NCBI GenBank assembly: GCA_031177795.1
Contig: JAPSKG010000127.1
Location: 1-6,762 of the forward strand
Direction: 5' to 3'
Source: Domibacillus sp.
GTDB taxonomy: Bacteria > Bacillota > Bacilli > Bacillales > Domibacillaceae
DNA length: 6,762 bases
In this document: piece after piece, positions 1 through 5,397 of the stretch
Numbering within the stretch: position 1 is the stretch's first letter
Layout of the letters: each line of letters opens with the position of its first letter
Translations under genes and position numbers: made by a program
The notes under the pieces: generated by a model
Told to the model about the DNA's origin: nothing
The model's input: the letters and a program-made list of their open reading frames with translations, nothing else
Database searches by the model: none

Positions 1-849
1 GAAAGCAGCCACACCTGCTTTTGTATCGAAATCAATTGATTTACCAGACGCAGAAAGTTTTTCAATATCTTCATTTGCTTCTTGAATCACAACGTCAATA
101 ATGTCATCAAACGTGACAATTCCAACAAGTACATCATCATCGTCTACCACAGGAATAGCTAAAAAATCGTATCGCTGAATAAGGCGTGCGACTTCTTCCT
201 GGTCAGTATAAACATCAACGGAAATAACCCGTCCATACATAATATCTGCGATTTTTTCGTGTGTATCCGCAAGAAGCATGTCACGATAAGATACGACTCC
301 CACAAGCTTTTTATGATTGTCGATTACATATAAATAATTAATGGTTTCTGCAAATTCTGCAAATGATTTTAATTTTTCAACAGCTTCCCGGACTGTATAG
401 GAATGCTTGATCCATACAAAACGGTTTGTCATAAGCCGTCCGGCTGTTTCAGGAGGATAACTCATCATATTTTCGATAATGCTTGACTCTTCTTTTTTCA
501 TTCCAGATAAAAACAATTTAATGTTTTCCGGGGACATATCATCCAGAAGAGAAGCAAGATCATCATTATCCATATCATCCAGTACTTTTCGAGACCGTTC
601 TTTCCCGACTTTTTTTAGCACGGCCATTTGCTCGTCACTTTCAAGCTCTTGAATCATATCGGTCAAAATCGGAATAGATAAATGAAGCAAAAACCGCGTT
701 TGATGTTTTTCAGGCAAATTTCGGTAAATAGCTGCCATGTCGTACGGGTGTAGCTCATCAATTAACTGTTGTAAATCCGCTTTTTTCCCTTCTTTTAAAT
801 GCTTGATGACAAGCAGGGTCAGCTGGTCTTCAGTTAAGTTCAAGATCAC
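1..849 (-). CDS. mgtE: Magnesium transporter MgtE, N-terminal part (runs off the left edge)
   Basis: This is the cytoplasmic half of an MgtE-family Mg2+ channel/transporter, an inner-membrane protein whose soluble domains sense intracellular Mg2+ and gate the pore. I translated 283 residues on the minus strand with no stop. Residues about 25-130 form the helical MgtE_N domain, followed by the family motif PPETAGRLMT (132-141). A CBS-domain pair follows, with LVGVVSYRDML near 182-192 and LVGIVTFDDIIDV near 241-253. The acidic run VVDDDD and the connecting-helix stretch NEDIEKLSAS come next. The membrane domain should begin just beyond the window edge, so about 60 percent of a normal protein of about 450 residues is present. 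I chose GTG at 849 because AAAGGAGG (865-858) lies 8 nt upstream of it, whereas the in-frame ATG at 855 directly abuts the Shine-Dalgarno. It is divergent from the gene at 1045. Family identity is near certain; the exact metal specificity follows from the family. Confidence 0.93.
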   Translation of the reverse strand, partial: MILNLTEDQLTLLVIKHLKEGKKADLQQLIDELHPYDMAAIYRNLPEKHQTRFLLHLSIPILTDMIQELESDEQMAVLKKVGKERSRKVLDDMDNDDLASLLDDMSPENIKLFLSGMKKEESSIIENMMSYPPETAGRLMTNRFVWIKHSYTVREAVEKLKSFAEFAETINYLYVIDNHKKLVGVVSYRDMLLADTHEKIADIMYGRVISVDVYTDQEEVARLIQRYDFLAIPVVDDDDVLVGIVTFDDIIDVVIQEANEDIEKLSASGKSIDFDTKAGVAAF

Positions 850-857
850 AGACATCC

Positions 858-865
858 CCTCCTTT
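858..865 (-). promoter_or_regulatory. Ribosome-binding site that selects the GTG start of mgtE
   Basis: Read on the minus strand, AAAGGAGG ends 8 nt before GTG at 849. The same purine run continues right up to ATG at 855, leaving no spacer after the full AAAGGAGGGG for that codon. Standard Bacillus spacing (about 7-9 nt) therefore favours GTG over ATG. Confidence 0.75.
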
Positions 866-890
866 AAAATGAAATTTCAGCTGCTTTTCT

Positions 891-919
891 AGTATAAAAC
901 GAAAATGAAATAAAAAGTG
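891..919 (-). promoter_or_regulatory. Candidate sigma-A promoter for mgtE
   Basis: On the minus strand TATACT (896-891) matches the -10 consensus at five of six positions. The -35 position 17 bp upstream (919-914) reads CACTTT, which is a poor match, and there is no TGn extension, so the call rests on the -10 alone. A transcript from here would have a leader of only about 35 nt, too short to carry an M-box riboswitch. Confidence 0.35.
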
Positions 920-947
920 CTTAAGATTATGTGAAATTCATCATAAA

Positions 948-992
948 TTTACATACGCAATAGAATAAATTTTGATAAAATAACAGTATAAC
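948..992 (+). promoter_or_regulatory. AT-rich promoter region for the gene at 1045
   Basis: Several partial sigma-A elements lie here but no single ideal pair. TTTACA (948-953) resembles a -35. TGATAAAAT (973-981) is an extended -10 (TG, one base, TAAAAT), but the gap between them is 22 bp. A second -10-like TATAAC occurs at 987-992. The extended -10 could work without a good -35. Downstream, AGCTG-GATT-CAGCT (999-1012) forms a short 5-bp hairpin in the presumed leader. Confidence 0.3.
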
Positions 993-1026
993 AAAAAAAG
1001 CTGGATTCAGCTATGTACATTGTCAC

Positions 1027-1036
1027 AAGGTGGAGG
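1027..1036 (+). promoter_or_regulatory. Ribosome-binding site that selects the TTG start at 1045
   Basis: AAGGTGGAGG is an excellent Shine-Dalgarno, and its GGAGG core (1032-1036) ends 8 nt before TTG at 1045. The alternative in-frame GTG at 1030 lies inside this purine run and has no Shine-Dalgarno of its own, so it is unlikely to be the start. Confidence 0.8.
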
Positions 1037-1044
1037 TTGAGCGA

Positions 1045-1815
1045 TTGAAAAGTCCCGGAACTGTGAAAGAACTTATTTATATACATTTGCATCCAATTAA
1101 TCAGTATGTTGTCTCATATGGAATAGAATTCCAGGAATTTATGAGATCCCTTCCGGAGACGCCCAAGCATTTGCTTTTGTTAAAGCACAAGTTTGAGGAC
1201 AGTGACTTTAATATGCATACCCGTTTTGATTATATTGAAGCAGGCGGCCTGCAAAGTTTATTAAAAGAAGATGTGGGAGAATACGGTGATTTTTGCTGGA
1301 TTGATTTTGAAGATACAGACGGATTAAATGAACTTGAAGGATATGAAATTGCCGAAATGCTGTATCTTGCCCACAGCAAAGAACATTTGCGTAAACCATT
1401 TTACAGCAAGCTGAATAACCGTTTTGCTTATTTATCACATGATGATGAATGGTTCAACAAAACGTTTTACCGCCAAATTCCGGATTTCTATAGCGTGCTT
1501 GGAAAAATTGTTTCATTAAAACTTGGTTTATTCCGCAGTGAGCGTTCCTTTTTTTCATTAAAAAAAGGAACGCCGTTTCCGCCCATTCCTCCAGAAATGA
1601 TTGCACGAGTTAGCAACGGCATGAAAGAAGGAATTGTGGTTTCTCTGTCGAAAACAGAGCAAAGCCGTTTAACTGTAGAAGTGCCTATATGGATTGTTGG
1701 CGACCACATTAGCATGGATGATGTTTTTGATGACTATATGACAAGCTTTCGCACGCCACCGGATGCACGCTTTGTTTTTGATAAAAAGTCACATGAATGG
1801 AGCGTTTTTGCTTAA
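1045..1815 (+). CDS. Uncharacterised 256-residue soluble protein
   Basis: I do not recognise this protein and assign no function. From TTG at 1045 it has 256 residues (261 if GTG at 1030 were used). No signal peptide, membrane segment, P-loop or coiled coil is visible, so a cytosolic location is inferred. The sequence is rich in aromatic residues (for example FYSKLNNRFAYL at about 119-130 and NKTFYRQIPDFY at 138-149). It has an acidic block, CWIDFEDTDGLNELEGYEI (84-102), and a single cysteine (C84). A basic, proline-rich stretch, KKGTPFPPIPPEM, follows at 173-185, and the tail is FDKKSHEWSVFA. Codon use resembles that of the neighbours and the frame is intact from a strong ribosome-binding site to a strong terminator, so it looks like a real expressed gene. 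It appears monocistronic, divergent from mgtE and separated from ddl by a terminator, so the context gives little hint of its role. Confidence 0.85.
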   Translation: MKSPGTVKELIYIHLHPINQYVVSYGIEFQEFMRSLPETPKHLLLLKHKFEDSDFNMHTRFDYIEAGGLQSLLKEDVGEYGDFCWIDFEDTDGLNELEGYEIAEMLYLAHSKEHLRKPFYSKLNNRFAYLSHDDEWFNKTFYRQIPDFYSVLGKIVSLKLGLFRSERSFFSLKKGTPFPPIPPEMIARVSNGMKEGIVVSLSKTEQSRLTVEVPIWIVGDHISMDDVFDDYMTSFRTPPDARFVFDKKSHEWSVFA

Positions 1816-1819
1816 AAAG

Positions 1820-1853
1820 AACGGATTCTCATTTTGAGAATCCGTTTATGTTT
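1820..1853 (+). terminator. Intrinsic terminator after the 256-residue gene
   Basis: A perfect 12-bp stem pairs 1820-1831 with 1835-1846 (core ACGGATTCTCA / TGAGAATCCGT) around a 3-nt loop, followed by a T-rich tail. It begins four bases after the TAA stop (1813-1815). On the minus strand the same stem is followed by TCTTTTT, so it could stop transcription in both directions. Confidence 0.9.
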
Positions 1854-2011
1854 ATACATCTGTTTCTTTTTTTTGTTAAGGTTCATTATAGGCTCTTTTA
1901 AGGAAACAATTGTGTAAATAAAAGGAGAAATTATAGAGGGCATTACATAAAAAGTTAAGGTGGAAGCAGATAAGCGGAAGATTGTTATTATTCCGTAACA
2001 TGTGCATACAT

Positions 2012-2017
2012 TATAAT
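2012..2017 (+). promoter_or_regulatory. Candidate distal -10 element for the ddl cluster
   Basis: A perfect TATAAT lies 88 nt upstream of the ddl start codon. The matching -35 window (about 1988-1995, around TTATTCCG) is poor and there is no TGn extension, so this is tentative. A perfect hexamer is expected fairly often in AT-rich DNA. Confidence 0.35.
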
Positions 2018-2044
2018 TTGAGCACGATGGCACAGGGAAAGATT

Positions 2045-2073
2045 TTTCTAGTTAAAGAAAAGCATGGTAGAAT
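2045..2073 (+). promoter_or_regulatory. Candidate proximal extended -10 promoter for the ddl cluster
   Basis: TAGAAT (2068-2073) is preceded by TGG (2065-2067), an extended -10. TTTCTA lies at 2045-2050 with a 17-bp spacer and matches the -35 consensus at three positions. A transcript from here would start close to 2080, giving a leader of about 25 nt that still contains the ddl Shine-Dalgarno. Confidence 0.4.
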
Positions 2074-2093
2074 AAAAATGAGCGAACTTTTTT

Positions 2094-2098
2094 GGAGG
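2094..2098 (+). promoter_or_regulatory. Ribosome-binding site that selects the ddl start
   Basis: GGAGG ends 6 nt before ATG at 2105. In-frame upstream candidates (TTG 1982, ATG 2000, ATG 2027, ATG 2078) have no comparable site, so the 351-residue product is preferred over a 392-residue one. Confidence 0.85.
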
Positions 2099-2104
2099 AT
2101 TAAA

Positions 2105-3160
2105 ATGAAAACGAAACTTGGATTGCTTTACGGAGGAAAATCAGCAGAACACAAGGTATCATTGCAAACCGCAAAAGCTGTAACTGCGGCCATTGATTTA
2201 AATAAATTTGATGTGTACCCTGTCTACATTTCTATTGACGGCACATGGACAGAAGGAGAAAAACTCAAAGCTCCAGCTGCTTCAGTTGAAGAACTTCAAC
2301 TAAAAGGAAACGGTGGAACTGAGCGTGTCCTGTCAATGCTTGCACAAAAAAAGTACGATGTTGTTTTTCCTCTCTTGCACGGACCTAATGGAGAAGACGG
2401 TACGGTTCAGGGATTGTTAGAAGTATTGGATGTCCCGTATGTTGGTAATGGAGTTCTGGCTTCTTCTGCTGGCATGGACAAAGTCACAATGAAACATATT
2501 TTTGCACAGGCCGGCTTAAAACAAGTTAAATTTACGCATATGACGCGTACCGAATGGGAAAATGAACAAGAGGCGGTATGTGACAAAATCGAAAATGAGA
2601 TTGGGTGGCCTTGTTTTGTAAAACCGGCAAACCTTGGATCCAGTGTAGGTATTAGTAAATGTCAAAGTAAAAAAGAGCTTATTGCTGCTATGGAAGAAGC
2701 CTATCAATTTGACCGGAAGGTTATTGTGGAAGAAGGCGTAACAGCTCGCGAAATTGAAGTTGGAATTTTAGGGAACGACGCTCCGGAATGTTCTGTAATC
2801 GGAGAGATTGTACCAAAAAAAGATTTTTATGACTATAAAGCTAAATATGAAGATGGGGACACTGCTTTAATTATTCCAGCAGAAATTACGGAAAAACAAC
2901 AAGTGGAAATGAAGGAACTGGCCATTCGCGCATTTCAATCACTTGATTGCTCAGGTCTTGTTCGTGCCGACTTTTTCTTAACGGAAAGCGGAGATTTCTT
3001 AATTAATGAAGTAAACACAATGCCTGGCTTTACGCCATTTAGTATGTTCCCGCTGCTTTGGAAAGAAGCAGGTGTTGATTACCCGCAGTTGATCGAAAAA
3101 ATGATTGAGCTCGGAATTGAACGTTATAAAGAAAAACAAAAAATCAAATACACGGTTTAA
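2105..3160 (+). CDS. ddl: D-alanine--D-alanine ligase
   Basis: This cytosolic ATP-grasp enzyme joins two D-alanines to make the D-Ala-D-Ala end of the peptidoglycan precursor, the step before MurF. The product has 351 residues, close to the usual length of Gram-positive Ddl proteins. The N-terminal domain carries LYGGKSAEHKVSLQ (8-21; E15 is the D-Ala-binding glutamate) and LHGPNGEDGTVQG (91-103). The ATP-grasp part carries FVKPANLGSSVGIS (171-184, including the serine of the active-site loop). The omega-loop FYDYKAKY (241-248) has K247 and Y248 at the positions of E. coli DdlB K215 and Y216. The metal and phosphate site is VRADFF (286-291) and NEVNTMPGFTPFS (301-313; E302, N304). A tyrosine at 248, where the VanA type has histidine, supports D-Ala-D-Ala rather than D-Ala-D-Lac formation. 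The stop lies 12 nt before murF, so the two are almost certainly co-transcribed. Confidence 0.97.
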   Translation: MKTKLGLLYGGKSAEHKVSLQTAKAVTAAIDLNKFDVYPVYISIDGTWTEGEKLKAPAASVEELQLKGNGGTERVLSMLAQKKYDVVFPLLHGPNGEDGTVQGLLEVLDVPYVGNGVLASSAGMDKVTMKHIFAQAGLKQVKFTHMTRTEWENEQEAVCDKIENEIGWPCFVKPANLGSSVGISKCQSKKELIAAMEEAYQFDRKVIVEEGVTAREIEVGILGNDAPECSVIGEIVPKKDFYDYKAKYEDGDTALIIPAEITEKQQVEMKELAIRAFQSLDCSGLVRADFFLTESGDFLINEVNTMPGFTPFSMFPLLWKEAGVDYPQLIEKMIELGIERYKEKQKIKYTV

Positions 3161-3172
3161 AGGTGGGCGCCC

Positions 3173-4552
3173 ATGATTCGAAGAACTGTTGAGCAGTTAA
3201 CGAAAATGATAAAGATAGAAAACGATGTAACAAGCTGGAATGAACGATTGATTGAAGGTGTTTCCATCGATTCGCGAACAGTGGAAGGCAGCCGCCTTTT
3301 TATTCCGTTTGCCGGTGAAAACACGGACGGTCACCAGTATGTTCGTCAGGCCATTGAAAACGGGGCATCGGCGGCACTTTGGCAAAAAAATGTACCCGGT
3401 GCTCCGGCAGATTTGCCAGTATTAATCGTGGAAGATACTCTTCTTGCTCTTCAGCAGTTATCTAAAGCATACCGTGACTCACTGGAAAACATAAAAGTGA
3501 TCGGAATTACAGGCAGCAATGGAAAAACAACAGTCAAAGACATGACTGCAGCCGTTTTTGCTGAAAAGTACCGGGTTCAAAAAACAGAAGGCAATTACAA
3601 CAACCATATCGGACTTCCGCTGACCATGCTTTCCCTTCGTGAAGAAACAGAAATTGCCGTTCTAGAAATGGGAATGAGCAGCAGAGGTGAAATTGAGCTT
3701 TTATCAAAGCTTGCTTCTCCAGACGCAGCCATTATTACAAATATCGGTGAATCTCACTTGCAGGATTTAGGTTCTCGCGAAGCAATCGCAGATGCCAAGA
3801 TGGAAATTACAGCCGGGCTGTCATCTGGAGGTACGCTTGTTTATTTTGGAGATGAACCACTTTTAGCAGAAAGAATACAGGAAGATAGCTTGTATCAAAC
3901 CGTTACTTTCGGATTAGCAACAACCAATAGCTTTTATCCTTCTTCCATTCAACAATTGGAAAACGGAAGTGTTTTTTTGATTAACAAAGCCCCGGATATT
4001 CAATTTAATTTGCCTGTTTTAGGAAAACATAATGTAACAAATGCGCTGGCGGCAATTGCAGCAGCAAACCTTTTCGATATTTCGTTTAAATCGATGGCAG
4101 ATGGCCTCAGCAAAGTTGCACTTACAAAAATGCGCCTTGAATGGCTGGAAGGCAAAAAAGGCACCCGGTTAATAAATGATGCATACAATGCAAGCCCGAC
4201 ATCTGTAAAAGCCGCCATTTCACTTGTTTCAGATTTGCCTGGATACAGCAAAAAAATTGTAGTGCTGGGCGATATGCTGGAACTTGGATTGGATGAAGAA
4301 TTGTTTCATTACCAGACGGGACAGGTCATTGATCCCCAAAAAATTGATTATGTATTTACTTATGGGGCACTTGGGCAGTTTATTGGATCCGGTGCAAAAG
4401 CTGCTCTTGGACCGGAACGCGTTTTTTCTTTCCAAAGTAAAGAAGAACTTATTCAGGCAATTGATGATGTACTTGAAGGCGGGGAGTTAATTCTTGTTAA
4501 GGCATCAAGAGGGATGAAACTTGAAGAAATTGTGGAACATTTTTCCGTTTAA
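3173..4552 (+). CDS. murF: UDP-N-acetylmuramoyl-tripeptide--D-alanyl-D-alanine ligase
   Basis: MurF adds the D-Ala-D-Ala made by Ddl to UDP-MurNAc-tripeptide, completing the cytoplasmic pentapeptide precursor. The product has 459 residues, the normal size. The N-terminal substrate domain carries VSIDSRTV (30-37) and LFIPFAGENTDGH (42-54). The central ATPase domain has the P-loop GITGSNGKTT (111-120, K118), the substrate motif GNYNNHIGLPLT (140-151), EMGMSSRGEI (165-174) and TNIGESHLQDLGSREAIADAK (189-209); in the last, K209 is the likely carbamylated lysine. GKHNVTNALAA (284-294) leads to the C-terminal ligase domain, which has NDAYNASPTS (335-344) and VKASRGMKLE (442-451). AAGGTGGG (3160-3167), overlapping the last base of the ddl stop, is well placed for ATG at 3173. 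No defect is visible. Confidence 0.97.
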   Translation: MIRRTVEQLTKMIKIENDVTSWNERLIEGVSIDSRTVEGSRLFIPFAGENTDGHQYVRQAIENGASAALWQKNVPGAPADLPVLIVEDTLLALQQLSKAYRDSLENIKVIGITGSNGKTTVKDMTAAVFAEKYRVQKTEGNYNNHIGLPLTMLSLREETEIAVLEMGMSSRGEIELLSKLASPDAAIITNIGESHLQDLGSREAIADAKMEITAGLSSGGTLVYFGDEPLLAERIQEDSLYQTVTFGLATTNSFYPSSIQQLENGSVFLINKAPDIQFNLPVLGKHNVTNALAAIAAANLFDISFKSMADGLSKVALTKMRLEWLEGKKGTRLINDAYNASPTSVKAAISLVSDLPGYSKKIVVLGDMLELGLDEELFHYQTGQVIDPQKIDYVFTYGALGQFIGSGAKAALGPERVFSFQSKEELIQAIDDVLEGGELILVKASRGMKLEEIVEHFSV

Positions 4553-4573
4553 ATTTAAAGGTGGTGGGCATTC

Positions 4574-5260
4574 ATGATTGGATGCCTTTGTATCCATGGA
4601 TTTACTGGTTCTCCGTATGAAGTGCAGCCGCTTGCTGATTATTTAAGCGAAAAAACAGACTGGAAAGTAGTTGTACCTGTTTTGCCGGGGCATGGAGAAA
4701 CGTTGTCTCTGAAAAACATTACTTTTTCACAATGGTTAGATTGTGCAGAAAATGCGTTGTTAAAGCTTCAGGAAGAATGTGAAACAGTTTATATCATTGG
4801 ATTTTCAATGGGCGGACTTATTGCCGCTTTTTTAACAGCAAGATATCCGGTCAGTAAACTCGTTATGCTTAGTGCAGCAGCCAAATATATTAATTTTTCG
4901 CAAATAAAAAAAGATGTAAAAAAAATGCTGCAAGATTTTCGTGAAAAAAAGCTTCATGAAAATGCATTATTTCTTAGATACCGGGAAAAGTTAATTATGA
5001 CTCCTCCCTTAGCAACACGTGAATTTCAAAAAGTTGTCCGTCTTGCACGTCCTGCGCTCCGTAAAGTGAACGTACCGGTTTTTATTGCTCAAGGAACAGC
5101 GGATGGTATTGTCCCGGTAAAAAGTGCCAGCTACATTTATGCACGTATTTCATCAGCTAAACGGCACCTTCATTATTCAGAGGGAGCCACTCATTTAATA
5201 TGCCATACAGGAAACACAGAAGAGCTCTTTAAGAAAGTCTTTACTTTTCTCGCCGAATAA
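4574..5260 (+). CDS. Alpha/beta hydrolase of the Est30-like carboxylesterase / monoacylglycerol lipase type
   Basis: This is a 228-residue cytosolic serine hydrolase that probably cleaves short-chain esters or monoacylglycerols; the natural substrate cannot be read from the sequence. The oxyanion-hole motif HGFTGSP is at 8-14. The nucleophile elbow GFSMGG (76-81) places the serine at S78. The acid is probably D177 in GTADGIVP (174-181), and the histidine is H207 in EGATHL (203-208). Residues about 104-150 form a charged, lysine-rich cap region. No signal peptide or membrane segment is seen. The first beta strand begins almost at residue 1, and an in-frame stop (4556-4558) rules out a longer start, so the N-terminus is compact. 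AAAGGTGG (4557-4564) lies 9 nt before ATG. The gene is 21 nt after murF and probably co-transcribed with ddl and murF, which raises a possible envelope-linked role but does not prove one. Confidence 0.92.
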   Translation: MIGCLCIHGFTGSPYEVQPLADYLSEKTDWKVVVPVLPGHGETLSLKNITFSQWLDCAENALLKLQEECETVYIIGFSMGGLIAAFLTARYPVSKLVMLSAAAKYINFSQIKKDVKKMLQDFREKKLHENALFLRYREKLIMTPPLATREFQKVVRLARPALRKVNVPVFIAQGTADGIVPVKSASYIYARISSAKRHLHYSEGATHLICHTGNTEELFKKVFTFLAE

Positions 5261-5274
5261 CGTAGAGTAATAAA

Positions 5275-5284
5275 AATGCGCATT
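5275..5284. repeat. Perfect 10-bp palindrome AATGCGCATT at the cshA promoter
   Basis: AATGCGCATT is self-complementary and overlaps the first two bases of the -35 element (5283-5288). A second inverted repeat, ATTTC (5288-5292) / GAAAT (5299-5303), sits between the -35 and -10 elements. Either could be a regulator site, but both are short and may be chance in this AT-rich stretch. Confidence 0.35.
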
Positions 5285-5311
5285 GAAATTTCGGACGTGA
5301 AATGATAAGAT
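5283..5311 (+). promoter_or_regulatory. Sigma-A-type promoter of the DEAD-box helicase gene
   Basis: TTGAAA (5283-5288) matches the -35 consensus at five of six positions. After a 17-bp spacer comes TAAGAT (5306-5311) with TG at 5303-5304, an extended -10. The start of transcription is expected near 5318, giving a leader of about 80 nt. The promoter begins 22 nt after the hydrolase stop, with no terminator between them. Confidence 0.75.
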
Positions 5312-5322
5312 AGAAAAGACAT

Positions 5323-5372
5323 GTTGCTCTTCGCATAAATGTTGAAGGGTATTTTTTTGTGCGGATAGCAGT
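5323..5372 (+). promoter_or_regulatory. Long alternative stem in the 5' leader of cshA
   Basis: GTTGCTCTTCGCA (5323-5335) can pair with TGCGGATAGCAGT (5360-5372): 12 of 13 positions pair (three are G-T) with one C-T mismatch, around a 24-nt loop that contains the T-run. The left arm is shared with the shorter terminator-like hairpin, so the two folds exclude each other. The structure ends 10 nt before the AAGGAG at 5383-5388. I do not recognise it as a known riboswitch or leader family. Confidence 0.5.
5325..5358 (+). terminator. Terminator-like hairpin inside the helicase leader
   Basis: Bases 5325-5332 (TGCTCTTC) pair with 5344-5351 (GAAGGGTA) as eight pairs, two of them wobble. The loop can close further through 5333-5335 with 5340-5342. 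Seven Ts follow at 5352-5358. It may end the ddl-murF-hydrolase transcript, attenuate the helicase gene, or both. The stem is only moderately stable and has wobble pairs, so efficiency is uncertain. Confidence 0.5.
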
Positions 5373-5382
5373 TTAAACATAG

Positions 5383-5388
5383 AAGGAG
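5383..5388 (+). promoter_or_regulatory. Ribosome-binding site for the TTG start of cshA
   Basis: AAGGAG ends 9 nt before TTG at 5398. No ATG or GTG is suitably spaced in this frame, and the protein beginning MTKFKDLNLS aligns from its first residues with CshA-type proteins as I know them. Confidence 0.85.
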
Positions 5389-5397
5389 AAGAAACTA

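Larger units (their letters stand above)
1854..2104 (+). other. Non-coding gap upstream of ddl
   Basis: About 250 AT-rich bases lie between the terminator and ddl. I see no convincing gene on either strand. The ddl frame is open upstream to a TTG at 1982, but that stretch has no properly spaced Shine-Dalgarno and no ligase-like residues. A small inverted repeat, CGGAA (1975-1979) / TTCCG (1991-1995), and the AGGAG at 1923-1927 (no start codon follows at a usable distance) have no clear role. The candidate promoters are listed separately. Confidence 0.6.

Noticed and set aside
992..1012. On the minus strand, a 5-bp hairpin (AGCTG/CAGCT) followed by seven Ts, resembling a terminator.
   Set aside because: The stem is only 5 bp with a 4-nt loop and is not preceded by a minus-strand gene. 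It lies upstream of the likely mgtE promoter, so it has nothing obvious to terminate.
1208..1438. Minus-strand and alternate-frame open frames inside the coding genes (for example 1208-1438, 1488-1715, 2516-2707, 4000-4251, 4284-4490, 5905-6111, 6447-6665).
   Set aside because: They lie wholly inside well-supported genes, have no recognisable motifs, and read as shadows of the real frames.
1903..1997. GGAAAC (1902-1907) and CGTA (1994-1997) as parts of an ECF sigma (sigma-M type) promoter for ddl.
   Set aside because: The two elements are far apart, and neither has a partner at 15-17 bp spacing.
1812..2033. A minus-strand 73-codon open frame across the gap before ddl.
   Set aside because: It has no Shine-Dalgarno before its ATG at 2033, a low-complexity lysine run and no recognisable domain, and it reads through the terminator stem.
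1982..2104. The ddl frame is open 41 codons upstream to a TTG, with further in-frame ATGs at 2000, 2027 and 2078.
   Set aside because: None has a spaced Shine-Dalgarno, both candidate -10 elements lie inside this stretch, and the residues are unlike a ligase N-terminus. ATG 2105 has GGAGG 6 nt upstream and begins the conserved fold.
2147..2158. Lysine after the conserved EH in the Ddl motif SAEHKVS looked like a possible key-residue change.
   Set aside because: The position varies in the family, and all catalytic positions I can identify (E15, the loop serine, Y248, D289, E302, N304) are present.
5347..5352. GGGTAT in the cshA leader resembles a sigma-B -10 element.
   Set aside because: No GTTT-like -35 lies 12-15 bp upstream (the region reads CTCTTC), and the bases are better explained by the hairpin arm.
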